Below, piece by piece: positions 1 through 12,517 of a DNA stretch of 64,000 nt. Source of the stretch: Panaeolus papilionaceus (lineage: Eukaryota; Basidiomycota; Agaricomycetes; Agaricales). Location: NCBI GenBank assembly GCA_015501605.1, contig JADNRZ010000004.1, positions 868,001 to 932,000 on the forward strand, given 5' to 3'. A program made the translations under genes and the position numbers. Below the pieces are notes generated by a model. The model searched no databases. It had not been told where the DNA came from and worked only from the letters and a program-made list of their open reading frames with translations. Positions within the stretch are counted from its first letter, which is position 1; each line of letters opens with the position of its first letter.

Positions 1-736
1 AGGTCGACGATGGCTTGGGGTCTCGAGGCCCGCGTGCCATTCCTCGACAAGGCTTTCTTGGAGGTTGCTATGAACATTAACCCCAAGCACAAGACCTTCA
101 ACAAAGGCAAAGACCAAAATGTTGACGAGGATGGATCCCCCATCATGGAGAAAGTTGGTCTCTCTTTTGAAATGCTACCATGACAAAGTCTGATCGAGTG
201 GATAGTACATCCTCCGAAAAGCATTCGAGGTTCCAGCAGGCAGCAAGCCATATCTTCCCAAGTCAATTCTGTGGCGTCAAAAGGAACAATTCTCTGACGG
301 TGTTGGTTACTCTTGGATCGACGGGTGGGTATCTAATCCACTCGATCCTCACAGATAACTTATCTATTACCCAACAATAGAATGAAGGAACATGCCGCAC
401 AAGCTGTTTCTGACGGAGCCTTCGCCGCTCGACACTCGAGGTGGTCCTTTGACGTACCTGACACCAAAGAGGCATATCTCATTCGTGACATCTTCGACGG
501 TAATTTTCTTTCTTCCCTGAAGCAAAGCCGACCTGACCTAGCTTGCCATAGGATTGTTCCCTACAGAAGCTGCCGCGAGGACGGCCGTTCGGTACGTGGC
601 CTTTATCTCTTCCACATGTTGTAACTTGCATTCAAATTTGTTTATCAGCTGGATACCTCGAGGCGACTGGGGCTGCGCATCTGACCCCAGTGGTCGTAGC
701 GTGAGCATTCATAATGCGGCATATGGAACTGATTAA
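1..736 (+). CDS. ASN1: Asparagine synthetase (glutamine-hydrolysing), C-terminal part
   Basis: This is the 3' end of a gene that starts before the window. It encodes the synthetase half of class-B asparagine synthetase, which makes asparagine from aspartate, ATP and glutamine-derived ammonia in the cytosol. Exons read 1-153, 206-324, 381-499, 552-591 and 649-736 with GT-AG introns of 52-60 nt, giving 172 residues in one frame. The first codons read [16 protein letters not shown], the family's conserved block in the ATP-pyrophosphatase domain. Later exons give [20 protein letters not shown] and [16 protein letters not shown], both typical. The end, [16 protein letters not shown], is the standard C-terminus with its DPSGR signature, so the 3' end is intact. 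The glutaminase domain lies outside the window. Identity is firm; whether the host has other copies cannot be seen. Confidence 0.95.
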
Positions 737-1141
737 TTTTGTGGGTGTAATAATGAAAGTAAAGGAGTGTAGTGTGTTGATAATACAATTGGGATATCTA
801 GAGAAAGGTATGTCATGAAGCGGTAGGGTATGGGAAAGGGCAAATGCAGGATACTAGAGGAATTATTTCGATGAGGAATGAATTTGGATATCGTTTATTT
901 AATTAGCCAAATTTTGCGTGCTTTGCTGAACGAAACATAATAAAAGAGAAAAAGGATAGCATCACGAGGTAATAAAAACACGGAATGAGAAGGACATGTA
1001 ATAATCGTAAGAAGCTAAGGACATAATTTGTCGAGGATAGGAGAGAGTAATGGTAGAGAGAGTGGTATGAGTGATAATTAGGGGGAATATGATAAGGGAT
1101 ATATGGCGAAAGGAAAAACTACAATGAAACAAAACAAACCA
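737..1141. other. Intergenic region between two convergent genes
   Basis: This 405 bp stretch lies between the asparagine synthetase stop and the stop of the RhoGEF gene on the other strand. It is A-rich on the + strand with several TAATAAAA-like stretches that could serve polyadenylation. I see no coding frame or RNA gene in it. Confidence 0.6.
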
Positions 1142-4100
1142 TCAAGCACTGGTATGAAGAGACGGGTCATTGGCGAGCATTTGTCGGTATAGACCAACCC
1201 CAGAATCTTCTGAAGGTGCTGGCGATGCGATGGGTCCTTTCGAACTCGTCGATGCCATCGGGGTTCTCGTTGCACTCGCCTGCGACGTATTACGAGTGCG
1301 TTTGGTAGGTGGAGGTCCATTGGGCTGCGAAGGGGGTGTACGAGGGCTGATACCACTATCCCAAGCTGGTCGTGTAATAGTAGCTCTCGCGTAGTTCGGC
1401 GTTTCGTCCGAAGGGGGAGGTCGGCGCGATGTCGGTGTTGCGTTCTGTGTGCGACGACTTGACGGTCTTGGTTGGCCATGCAATGCTGGACTTTCTCCAG
1501 ACACGAGGCGTGAGCCAAATTTAGCGTTGGCAGAAGATTCTCGCCCGTAGGAGGCTGTAACAGCGCCTCGCCTTGAGCTTGCTCCAGGGCGTGGTCTAAT
1601 CATAGGCTTCTGAACGGTGACTTTATCTGCGCCCCAGTAAGAGAAACTCATTTTACTCTTCTTGTCAGAGTCGTCAGAGTCGTTGTCATTATCACGCTCA
1701 TCGTCGTCTGGCATGGGAATGATGCGGGGCTGAACAGACAGTGCCTGCGCACGAGACTTGGCCATGCTGTAAAGTAAATGTCAGAAATGTGGGATAAGAA
1801 TAAAAGCTGAGCACTTACTCCTCCATTGCAACAACACCCTCACGAGGTTGAAGAACGTCGCCAATAGCCCATGTCTCGATCTAATGGCTGGTATAAGCGT
1901 CAAAAATGCAAGACTTGCCATATTTTTACACACCTTGAGAAATTTATAAAGATTTCGAGGCTTAATCTGTGCAGACCTGCGGCCGGTTGTGGCATACTTT
2001 GTCTTGCCTTGCAACTCTGGTAGCGAGTTTGTGCGTGAGCTCGTGTTGGCCACGAGAGGTAATGACGTCGTTCCCGTTCTTTGGCATTGGAGGACCACGT
2101 CATTGAAAACGACAAACCAAAGGTCTTTCTTTCCCCCAACCCCATTGGAATAGAGAACGTCACTGAGACGACGGAACGAAGATTTGCCCCTGACATTCTT
2201 GCCGTTGCTAACGGGCGGCGGTGAACTTGACTTGGAGGCACTCTGCGAGGCAGAAGGGTTGCACGCTCGTTCTTCCAGCAGAACGCGAGAAGGCTTGGGC
2301 AATGCAAGCTGTCGGACTTTATCCAGACCTTCGATGCGGGCGAACACATCGCGCGTCTTGTCTCGTTCTTCCTTTTGGATCTTCTCGTCTTCAATACTCC
2401 TGACAATGTTTTCGACCTCGGCAACCATTTGGAGAGTACTTTCATACTCGAATGTACTGGGATCCGTGTGGAAAAGGAGATTTTGGAATAGCAAAGGGTA
2501 CTTTAGCAGCCTTTGAAATGGTTTGGACAACGTGATTGCCAGGCCCGTTTCACCCTTCTCCGCGGCTTGTTCCTCGAGATGCTGCAAGTACTTGCATACT
2601 TTTTGCCATTCCCCAGCGTCTTGCTTCTTTGGCTTCTTATTCGCAGTATTACTCAGCGCTGCATCTACTTGCTCTAAAGCACGTTCTAGATGCAGCACAT
2701 AAGTAGCATATCCATGGAAGATGTCAGACTAGCGAAATATCGAATGTCAACAATGAGTAAAATAAATTATCAAAAACAATCTAACAAGCAAGATAACTTA
2801 CATTGGAGACGAAAACATCAGCTAGTGATCGAACCAACGGAAATTGGTCATCGTATCGTTTTTTGAGGGCTTCCGAGAGCCGCTTGTGTCCATCAAAGAC
2901 GCCGCTATCGATTACCTGCAGGCAAATCCGGAGGTCTTCAGGAAGCTGATGTGGTGCCACGGCATTGCCGAGTATCACGTCCGATGTGGTTTGGCTTTTA
3001 CGGAACTTGCGCAACATGCCCTTCTGATTCTGAGGCGATGATTCACCTTGGCTGTATTTGCGGTCGCGTTCCCTATCCCTGCTGTCACGCTCCTTTTCGA
3101 CAACGATAGATTGTCGTCCCAAGGAGTGGGTAGAAGCAGAAGGGCCGTTTCTAGGGGGCGGAGGTAAGGACATATGAGACCGAGAAGGAAAAGGAATAGT
3201 TGTGCTGGGTCGTCCTGTTGACCTGGAGGTAGCCATGCGATAGGGCGAATGGGGGTGGTCACTCCTGACGGTAGTACTGGTGCCAGGTCTCCGGGACGTA
3301 TCGTACAGCCTCCCCGCTCTGTCCAAGGCTTCTTCCTCATCTTCAGAATCGATAGAATCTCCGTCGTTGGGACCTGTCTTTGAACGTGGAGAAGTAGCAC
3401 TAAGAGGAGGGTTCATAGAAGGAGTAGGAGACATGAAACGTGCAGCGATTGGTGGCAGATCTTCAAGTGTACCTGTAGGGGTCTCGGAGCGATAATAGCT
3501 ATATTCAAGGTTCGGTGTTGACGCAGTCGGGGCTACTGAAGAGTAGGGATGGAGCAACGGATCAATGAATGTATCCTTCATCTTGACAAGTTCCTGAACG
3601 TATCTGGGTTTGGGAATTTTTAAGAATACAATAAGAATGGGTCAGTCGGCAAGATGTACATACCTGTCTTCGCTGGAGATGATCTCAAACAAGACTTCTT
3701 GACGAGTGCGCTCGCGTGAGCCGATGTTGGAGACCAAGTCGTCCTCGATGACCTCACTCCAGGACTGTGCAGCAAGAATTCTGCTCCCGCTGGTGTTCTG
3801 TGACATTTGTGAATAGGGAGTTGTTGAGCGTAAGGAAGGGGCAGAAGCACCCTCAAATGCTTTTTGCATGTAAGGCGAAGCTGTTCGTGTAGAGGTAGGT
3901 TTAACAGCAGACTTGTTATTATTAGGCGCAGTGACGTCGGTCTTTGATGATGAAGCTCCTGTCGATACTGAACCACGATGTTCCTTTGCAAAGGTTGCTT
4001 GAAAACGCGTGATAGAATTCTTTGGAGGACCTTGAGAAAGCTCTCTAGTTATTGGAGTAGCTGGCTCTGGCAAAACACGATCGAAATTTGCTGGAGTTGG

Positions 4101-4589
4101 TGGTGGAGAAATAAAGGCGACTTTCTTTTGTACATCAGGAGAGTTGATAGGACTAGTGGGTGTATTGAGAGGGTATTTTCCTGTACGAGCACTAAATTCT
4201 GAAGTCTCTGTTGTCGCTGATTCTTGAGTATTCTCATCTGATTGTGAAGGTATTCTGGTCGGATGAGAAGAGGTTGAACTTGGTGGTTGTGGTGCAGGTG
4301 GTGGTTGTTCTACTACTGGAGTAGCAGTTTGAGATTGAATTGGAGGTAAAGGTCTTGAAGTAAGCTGTGAAATAAAGGGAGAAGGAGAAAGGTCTGGTAA
4401 AGGTTTGAAAGGTGATAATACATTTGTTGTTGTAGAAGTGGATGTCGAGGTTGGTCGTTGGTGTGAATTATTATTGGGAGGCCATGATGGAAGAGGAGGG
4501 AATTTCTCTTTGGGTAAATTATTAGTAGAATCACGATCCTTGTCCTTTGAACCACCGCCTAGGTGAAGTCGATGAAAAAAAGCCTTCAT
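1142..4589 (-). CDS. Rho guanine nucleotide exchange factor (DH-PH)
   Basis: A 1069-residue protein from exons 4589-3664, 3603-2802, 2728-1934, 1880-1819 and 1766-1142. It should activate a Rho-family GTPase at the cell cortex. Residues 1-290 are a Ser/Pro/Thr-rich disordered tail. The DH domain begins near residue 296 (EVLFEIISSEDRYVQELV) and is interrupted at about 328-525 by a low-complexity insert. It resumes at LPEDLRICLQVIDSGV and continues through YVLHLERALEQ and the conserved helix KPFQRLLKYPLLFQNLL. A PH domain follows (FRRLSDVLYSNG to PRNLYKFLK, with KDLWFVVFNDVVL), then a disordered tail with a run of acidic residues. There is no CH or PB1 domain, so it is not the Cdc24 orthologue. 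The start ATG lies 138 bp from that of the divergent methyltransferase. The precise Rho target is unknown. Confidence 0.9.
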
Positions 4590-4727
4590 CGATGGCGGTT
4601 AATGCTAAAGAAAAAGAAAAAAAAAGATTTGTTGTAATGTCAAAGTTGTAAGTGTTGTAGTAAAGACTAACACGAGGTTACAGGGAGGTCAAACCAAACA
4701 AACACTAATTTGGTAATTTCATGAATC

Positions 4728-5601
4728 ATGCCTTCACCAGCTCATCAAACAAAGCATTTATCACCTCTCAATTATCGTTTTAATAATCTTGTTCTAAATC
4801 TTTCTCAACTAGATAATGGTATATCAAATGGAACAGCTCTTTGGTTGGGTGGTCAATGTTTATCTTATTATTTGGCAAATTTTTGGGATAGATCAAATCA
4901 ATCTACTCATCCCAGTGCAATAGAATTAGGTTCAGGTATTGGTCTAACAGCGTACGTTTTTAAATTTATTACTTGATAATTTACTTATAATTTTCAGTCT
5001 AGCTCTTAGTTCTTTAGGATGGGACGTGCTTGCAACAGACATCCCACATGTAATCGACTCCGTTTTGGAAAAGAACATCAACAATAACCTTTCCGCACTC
5101 CCTCAGGGTTCAGGTCGTATCCAAATTCGAGAACTCGACTGGACCGTTCGTCCTGATAATTGGACTTGGAATCATCAAAAAATTATTGCTTCACACAATC
5201 CAGATCAAAATTCTCCTTCCATGGTTCAACCTTCATTACTCTCCCCACCATTTGATTTGATCTACTCAGCTGATACAGTTTACTTGATTGAACTCGTCGA
5301 ACCGTTGTTGCGCACACTCCATGCCTTGAGCACTTTGTCTGCAACAACTTCCAATCGTTATCCAGTCATCCTACTCTGCATCGAACGACGCGATCCTGCA
5401 CTCGTCGATCATCTTCTTGACCAAGCAAAACAAAAGTGGTCTTTTGCAGTCGAGCGCGTTCCTCCCAGGAAATTAACCAAAGTCATGGAGAAAAGTGGGA
5501 ACCAATGGGATAAATCAGAATGGGAAGGCGTTGAACTATGGAAATTAAAATTGGTCTCGAGCAATAGATCCAAGAGTCAACCTCTTCGCTCATCCGAATA
5601 G
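4728..5601 (+). CDS. METTL21-type (Methyltransf_16) protein methyltransferase
   Basis: A 275-residue S-adenosylmethionine-dependent methyltransferase from exons 4728-4951 and 4998-5601. The SAM-binding motif I is AIELGSGIGLTALALSSLGW, created exactly across the splice junction. It is followed by VLATDIPHVID (the acidic residue that contacts the ribose) and by FDLIYSADTVYLIELVEPLL, the stretch after motif II seen in the lysine methyltransferases of family 16. Members methylate lysines on translation factors, chaperones or other proteins; which substrate this one uses cannot be told. The N-terminus (NGTALWLGGQ) matches the W-x-G block that precedes motif I in this family. The gene is divergent from the RhoGEF, and its stop is only 24 bp from the stop of the EF-hand-like gene on the other strand, so their 3' UTRs must overlap. 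Confidence 0.85.
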
Positions 5602-5625
5602 GCCCTTTTCAATCGGACGTTTCCC

Positions 5626-6170
5626 TCACGCAAAATTCAGTGTTCGATCAAAGCCATGCTTTCCCTGTATACGAACGACACGATCAGTCATTTCGACCTA
5701 TATGAACGTGGAGCTTTACGTACCAGATCCTTCCATGTTTCCTCTTCATCATTTTCTGACTGGAGTTGATACAATTGTAAAAACCCTTTAAATCTGTGTA
5801 ACATCATTAGCTGATCCCAAATGACTTGTTCTTACTCATTGCCAAACGCACGTAAGATGACCATCGTCGTTTACATCCAGAAATTCGAGCTCGTCCTTGG
5901 CTTCTTGCGTCAAGGGTTCTCCGTTGGTAGCAATTGCCCATGCATCCAACCCAGACGCGGTCAAACAAGCATCAGGAGGCGGGGTTAGGAACGCATTCCC
6001 TGAAGCAGGGTTCTCAACTGTTGGTGTGCAAAACTTTGCAAAAATATGAGCTAAACATTTTTCAAACTGTAACTGATAAGCCTTATTATTGGTTGTAATA
6101 GAAATTTGAATACCTGGATAGTGATATCACCTTCTTCATCCAGCAATGATACAGACGATGATGGAGACAT
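5626..6170 (-). CDS. Small EF-hand-like protein
   Basis: A 126-residue protein from four exons (6170-6114, 6066-5852, 5793-5724, 5664-5626), too fragmented to give a long open frame. I chose ATG 6170 and the acceptor at 6067 because together they keep one frame throughout. The protein reads FEKCLAHIFAKFCTPT, then ELEFLDVNDDGHLTFKGFLQ, which has the D-x-N-x-D-G-x-L layout of an EF-hand calcium loop. It ends YQLQSENDEEETWKDLGKHG. An LTFKGFLxLY..ETWKDL..HG ending recurs in small conserved EF-hand proteins of fungi, and a related segment occurs in Miro GTPases; this comparison is from memory. The role is unknown. It is divergent from the R3H-domain gene (170 bp between start codons) and convergent with the methyltransferase gene. 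Confidence 0.72.
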
Positions 6171-6340
6171 TCTGAAGTTTGAAGGATAAGATTTGAAAAG
6201 GGATCAATTTCTAAAAATAGAAGGAAAGAGCTCGTGACTCGATTGGCGTCAATTGAAGCGAGCGGTCCCGTTCTTTGAACGTTTAAGTACTTGAACTCTT
6301 ATTATAGCTTCTTATCATCATTCTTGACTTTATTGTCAAT

Positions 6341-7775
6341 ATGACTGACGCTCCAATACTCTCATTCCCTGCGATTTTACGCCATCCGGGTCTGAATTCT
6401 CGATTTGCACACCTTCAAACTACATCTACAACTACACAGACTAGGGGATCCGATGCGGCACCAGCCAATAAACGTCACAGGGAAGACAAAGAGGGGAAAC
6501 GGTGGATTAGGAGAAAAGATAACGGTCAGCTTTAATCATTGGTCTAAAAAGCAGATGCCCATTCCCAACATCGCTCCAGCTCGTTTCGTGGGTAATCCTC
6601 ACGTCGTAGCAGCAACAAAGAAAGATTATACTTTACCTGTCCCAAAGGTTCAGCCTACCTTCCCCGAACCTTTGCCTCCCTACCTTCCTCGAACTGTGAA
6701 GCTCCCAGATTCACCACAGCTCCCAAGTACAGACCCAGCTTCCGCCAATGCAGGTCGATTCTCCCTCAGTCTTAAGGGTATGCGCAGGGACCTTCGCAGA
6801 GGTGGAGGCAGAGCTCAAGCTCTCGTCAGGGATATCGAATCTGAGATAGTACAATGGCTGAGTACCGGCGGGACAGTCATGGCTCCTAATGCTGCTTCTG
6901 AACCTCTCGATGATGTTCAAAGCGTTGAAGTTGGGACAACCGGTTCTGTTTTTGAGCTTTCCAGGACACCTCTGCAACTCGTCTGGAGAATTACAGATGA
7001 CTCATTCGCCAGATATGTCGTCCACTGCTGTGCTAGGTATCATGAAGTTGTCAGCTTCAGTAAGTTTCTTACTGTCATTGCCTTGCTGCCCTCTGTGTTA
7101 ATATCGCTACCTTATTAAGGTAAAGGTGACCCCGAGCAGCGTCTGACCTATCTCCTTCGACCCAACGTTACACGTCCCGACAGACGGGCTCCAGCCGCCC
7201 TTCAAACACCCCCTGTCACAGATATTGATTACTCCTCAAATCCAGAAACAGACATCATCGACTCCGACTTCGTCTCTGACCGTGACCTAGATTCTGACGT
7301 TGAAGCAGAAAACCATGCGCAAACTCTAAACACTATCAAAGAGAAATCAGTCCCAACTTCACCTACCAAGTCTGAGGACTGGTCAATCATTGAAGAGGAA
7401 GATAGCGTAGCTGGCGGGAGCGAGGTGGACGAGTTTGAATCGGGTTCAGAATTTGGATCTGGACTTGAAGGCAGTATTGATGCATTGCAACCTCGACTTC
7501 AGGCCCTTGCCATTCACCGCGAGGAAGACGTTGTAGAATCCGAGTCTGCGACCCAAGATGATCCCGACAAGACGGTGACAGAGATCACTCCTCCAGCCTT
7601 GCACGCCGGTTCAATGTCACCCCGACGAAGGCAGTGGGGAACGGAAAGGTCGCCTTCTTCGCCATCGCTGTCTCCTCTGAGGACTAGACTTCCTCGTAGA
7701 CGTATTGGAAAGAACAAAGGTGTGGTCGCCGGGTTTGACAGTGGTCGTAGCTTTTATGATTACTTGTTCCTGTGA
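6341..7775 (+). CDS. R3H-associated N-terminal domain protein
   Basis: A 439-residue protein from exons 6341-6524, 6580-7059 and 7120-7775. The splice that joins KRWIRRKDN to ARFVGNPHVVAATKKDY was chosen over a shorter intron because only it keeps frame. That block, with SLKGMRRDLRRGGGRAQAL and SFARYVVHCCARYHEVVSFS, resembles the fungal R3H-associated N-terminal domain followed by an R3H-like single-stranded nucleic acid binding motif. The last 220 residues are acidic and Ser-rich, with basic stretches such as LPRRRIGKNKG near the end. A nucleic-acid-binding role is an inference from the family; no partner is visible. It is followed 290 bp downstream by PRP28 on the same strand. Confidence 0.75.
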
Positions 7776-8064
7776 AAGGCGCCAACATTTTCCGTCGTAA
7801 ACTGTATATATGTACCATGTAAAGTATTTCAAACATCAATATCGTTACCGTTATATTTCGTTCATGTTTTGCAAAAAGCAGTTTTGGCTGCTCAAGCGCC
7901 AACTCGAAGCCACAGAGGGAGAGGAAGCGCGCCTGTGGAGTCTCCATCATCCGCTCATTGGGATTGCTCAAAGCGGCAAGTCGTGACTCCAGTCCACCTT
8001 GCGCTTGCCGAACTTGTACCGAATCATCATCTTCAACTTGAACGACGTTCGTCACCGTGCAACC

Positions 8065-11000
8065 ATGGCTTCACGTTCAGAGCCACTTTCAATAGAGGTG
8101 CTCCTCCAGAAGCAAAAAGAAGAAAAGGAGGCTGCTGCAAAGGTTCGTCAGCGTTCTTGATTTCGCAAAAAAAGGTGGGATCACACAATGCTCAACAGAA
8201 TCTTTTTATTGCGTATTAATTTATATAGCCCAAGTTTATGACCAAGGAGCAAAGAGCGAAGCTTGCTATTGCGAAACGCGAGGCAGAGATTAAGGAAGAG
8301 AACGAGAAGAGAGAGAGGGCAAGGAAAGAGAGAGAGGCGCTTGAACGCGAGGCAGAGGAGTTGGCAAATAAGGAGAGGAGCAAACAATCAGCAAGTAGTG
8401 GTGGTCGACGTAAGTTTTACTTTCTCTTTTCGATACTTGGGCTGCTCACTACATCGGTTCAACATAGACCAAGATCGTTATGAACGCGATAAAGTCGACC
8501 GGGATCGCGATCGCTCCTCAAGGAAGGACAGAGACAGGGACGGACGTGGGGGTGGACGCCATGATGACCGTCGTCGCGAGGGGTACCAGAACGTACCTAC
8601 TGGTCCTCGCGCTGAAAGAGGAAAAGGGGGGAACAACTCCTCGTATCAGTCCAACGACGTCGTGATGGGTTCATCGTCCTCGTCCTCAATGCCTCCCCCA
8701 TCCACAACCAATGGCCATGCTACCGGTACAAGTGCAGATTCAGAAGCTTATGTTCCTCCCATGACAGAGAACGATCTGACCGCAATTCGGTCGAGATATC
8801 TGGGTGTGGACAAGAAGAAGCGCAAGATCAGAAAGATGAACGACAGGAAATTCGTGTTTGACTGGGATGCCCAGGATGACACTTTTGCAGAGGACTCGCC
8901 TGTTGCTGTTGGTAGCAACAGACAGGGAGCACAAGTCATGTTTGGGAGAGGACATTTGGCTGGCATGGACGATGGAGGTGGAGGAGCGCCTCGTAAGAGC
9001 TCCTCTGGGGCAATTACACAGTTAGCGGATGCGATGGAGAGGAGGAAGGCTGCAAAGGCTGGGTATGATGACCGTCATTGGACGGACAAACCCCTGGAGG
9101 AGATGAAGGAGAGAGATTGGCGTATCTTTAGAGAGGATTTCAGCATTTCTGCCAGAGGTATGTCCTCTTGTCCTCATCCTACCTCAATGGTTACTGACTA
9201 TGCCCACAGGTGGAAATATTCCCCACCCTCTCCGGTCATGGACAGAATCTTCTATTCCCCAATCCATTTTGGAATGCATCGAGCATATTGGATACAAAGA
9301 ACCTTCTCCCATTCAACGTCAAGCCATTCCAATTGGCCTTCAAAATCGTGATATTATCGGTATCGCAGAGACAGGTTAGATTTAAATCTTCCCCTCTTTA
9401 TTAACTCGCTTCTAATTTTTTATTTATACAGGTTCGGGTAAAACGGCAGCTTTTGTTATTCCTATGCTGGCGTTCATTTCGACAATGCCTGTGTTTAACG
9501 ATGATAATCGCCATTTGGGTCCTTACGCCTTGATTATGGCCCCAACCCGTGAATTGGCTCAACAAATCGAGTCAGAGACACGCAAATTCGCTTCCCCACT
9601 TGGCTATCGTTGTGTTTCTATCGTTGGAGGAGTAAGTATCATTTTTTTCATAATTTTTAATGAATCTTCTTCGGGTGTTTTGCTGAAAGGACCCTATTTT
9701 GACACTTCTTCGCCTCTGGGAATGTTTTCTGACTATAAATTTTATCTGTTGACAGAGAGCGGTCGAAGAACAACAGTTTAATCTCCGTGAAGGTGCAGAA
9801 ATTATTATCGCAACACCAGGTCGTCTCAAGGATGTGATTGAACGACATGTCTTGGTCTTGTCGCAGTGCCGTTACGTGGTTATGGATGAAGCTGATAGGA
9901 TGGTACATCTTGGGTTTGAGAACGATCTCACGTTCATCTTGGATGCACTTCCAACGGAGACGATGGAGGGCGAAGACATGGGTGAACAGATGGACGTAGA
10001 CGGCGAGACTATGGTGAAAAAGGGTCGTACTCGTGTTACAACACTTTTCTCAGCCACTATGCCTCCTGCCGTTGAAAGGCTCGCTAGGAAGTACCTGAAG
10101 AAGCCAGCCGTGATCACGATTGGTGAGGCAGGTAGGGCTGTCGACACGGTGGAACAACGGGTTGAGTTTGTCAACGGAGATGAGAAGAAGAAGTACGTTG
10201 ACCACCTCTCCTGTTTCGTGTTGTTGAAAAGTATCATTGATTACACCTTCTCGTCCTTTTTTTTCTCTCAAAATAATCGTGTCTGTTAGGCAACGACTTC
10301 TGGAAATTCTCAACAGCGGACAGTTTGCATCTCCAATTATCGTCTTCGTCAATCAGAAGAAAACCGCGGATATGGTTGCAAAGGATCTTTCAAAAGCAGG
10401 GGTGCGTTTTTCTATCTTCTTTCATTTTCCAAGCTTTCCTAACTTCAAGTCATTTTGCATTTTTATCTAGTGGAGTGCCGCCACGCTTCATTCCGGCAAG
10501 AACCAGGAGCAACGAGAGGCTTCCCTGCAATCCCTTCGCAGCGGCGAGTCAGATGTGCTCGTCGCCACCGATCTTGCAGGCCGTGGTATCGACGTGCAAG
10601 ATGTTAGTCTGGTTATTAACTTCCAAATGGCGAATACCATTGAAGCTTATGTCCATCGTATCGGTATGTGCCATTTCTTGTTTTATATTTTTCTCTGCAT
10701 TTGGCATTCTATGAAGGGGTATCTGCGGTATCTTTTGTTATGCTCGAGATTCAATACAGCTGTCTCGATTAGCAGCATTCTTGCCTTCTCACTCACTTCG
10801 AGTACATCTTTTCATTCTCATACCGCTAGGTATTTCCAATATACTTTTGATTCTTTCTGGAGCATTTTTCAGGGATTAAAAACCCTCTCCACAAAATCGA
10901 CATCAAACATCGTTTTTTCATTATTCTTTTTCTGGTTCCGACTCAACTGAAAAACTCAACTAACCACATTTCTGTTATCTTTTCTCAGGTCGAACTGGAC

Positions 11001-12517
11001 GTGCTGGGAAAATGGGTACAGCTATTACGTTCCTTACCAATGACGACGACGAAGTCATGTGAGTCTTCATCTATCACTGCCAACTTTGTGTGGCTGTTTG
11101 CCATCTTTTCTCCGCAATATTTTCTTTTATTTTCTTCCTTCGGATTCATTACCCATTCATTAATCTCTACCTACGTGAACCTGACGGGAGGGGCACATAG
11201 AGTGGGAGATACACTTGGTTTCAAGCATGGAATCTCTTGGTCTTAAACATTCCATCTGGCATGCAAAGACTTTGGATCTTACGGATTTCTTTCATCCGTA
11301 CAGACAGCTTACATCCAATGGCTTTGCTTCTATTGAACCTCCGATGTTTTTCCTCCTGTCAATTTACCATCGCGAGATATCTAAATGGATAGATCGCGAG
11401 TGGGCTTCTGACACACGGATATCAGCTCTGGTCTCTGGATTATACAGGTCAATGAAAGGGGGTGTAATTTCTGTGATATTCCCCTTTTCTGTCCTATTCC
11501 AGTTCTCTTTTTTGTGTTGTCTTCGTTGATTTCCGTGAGCGGATAAATGCAACATGTGGAGCAATACCTTGACAGGCAGGCGACGGGCAAGGGCCAGGGG
11601 ATAAACCGTATAGAGCTTTCTCTCTACTGGGCCAGCCCTCCCTCGTCTCGTTATCCCTGAACCTCGGCGAAAAAGCTACCCCTCGCCATAAGCAAACTTG
11701 GGAGATCTCGGTCGTACGGGAATGTCATTTTTGTCATCCTGTGACGAGATACGGTGATTCTTTTCCCTCGCCTTGTTTAACCTTCTCTTTTATTGGATTT
11801 ATGATCTAGTATTTCATTCATTCTGTTTATATGTTTATGTTTTGGTTTCTGTTTACATGGCGTATGAACGATTGCTGATGATTTTATTTCTTTCACCTTT
11901 CGCTTTTCTCCGGGGTTGCAGGTACGATCTCAAGCAAGGTGGGTTTGAAATCTTTGGATCGCCGTTTGAATATTTTACTGACCCACCGCCTTCTTTTACA
12001 CTTTTTGACCTTGCCGACGTGCCGTTTGTAAACCTCCGACCGTCAATGTCCGCCATTGCCACCGTGTGCCCCCATCTCTCGCGATTGACCGCGTTTTCCT
12101 TCCACCATCTATATTCATCTCATTTCCTCTCCCTCTTTGCTTCCCACTTGGCCTTCATTTATTCCATGACTCTCCATGCGTTTCTCAACGCACCGGTAAA
12201 AATCACCCGCGTACTCAATTATACCACATTAACTCCATCCATCTTCCTCTCGTTCTCTCCTCTTCAATCATCCTATCATTCCTCTTTATGTGCCCTTTTT
12301 CTCGTTTGTTGATCATGTTCAACTTTTGGTTTGCTTTAAATTCTTTCTTTACCCCCATTTCTTCTCCTCTCACTCTATGGCTCGGATTTGATGGCAAACA
12401 GAAATCTCCAAGAGCCCAGTATCAAAGGTGCCCCCCGAGCTGGCCAAGCACGAGGCGGCGCAACATAAAGTGTCGCGGGAGATGAAGCGGAAGCGTGAGG
12501 CAGACGATTTGGGTTAA
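8065..12517 (+). CDS. PRP28: Spliceosomal DEAD-box RNA helicase Prp28 (DDX23)
   Basis: Prp28 is the ATPase that displaces U1 from the 5' splice site so U6 can pair. Eleven exons (8065-8142, 8229-8409, 8468-9157, 9210-9374, 9432-9631, 9756-10192, 10290-10401, 10471-10663, 10989-11058, 11922-11938, 12402-12517) give 752 residues. The N-terminus has [18 protein letters not shown] and an Arg/Asp-rich RD region; [11 protein letters not shown] is the Prp28-specific block before the Q motif. Helicase motifs in order: AETGSGKT (near residue 371), [17 protein letters not shown] in [14 protein letters not shown] (about 482), SAT (about 536), [12 protein letters not shown] and [11 protein letters not shown] (about 685). 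The tail ends KREADDLG. Introns 8, 9 and 10 are 325, 863 and 463 nt against 50-125 nt elsewhere in the gene, and exon 10 is only 17 nt. Confidence 0.96.

Noticed and set aside
11865..11985. CTGATGA followed by CTGA in the long PRP28 intron, like a C/D snoRNA
   Set aside because: The C box lacks the leading purine, the spacing is over 100 nt, and there is no terminal stem. It is too weak to list.
11773..12312. 180-codon frame rich in Phe, Ser and Leu on the + strand
   Set aside because: It lies across the PRP28 long introns and micro-exon, and results from T/C-rich sequence. It has no domain.
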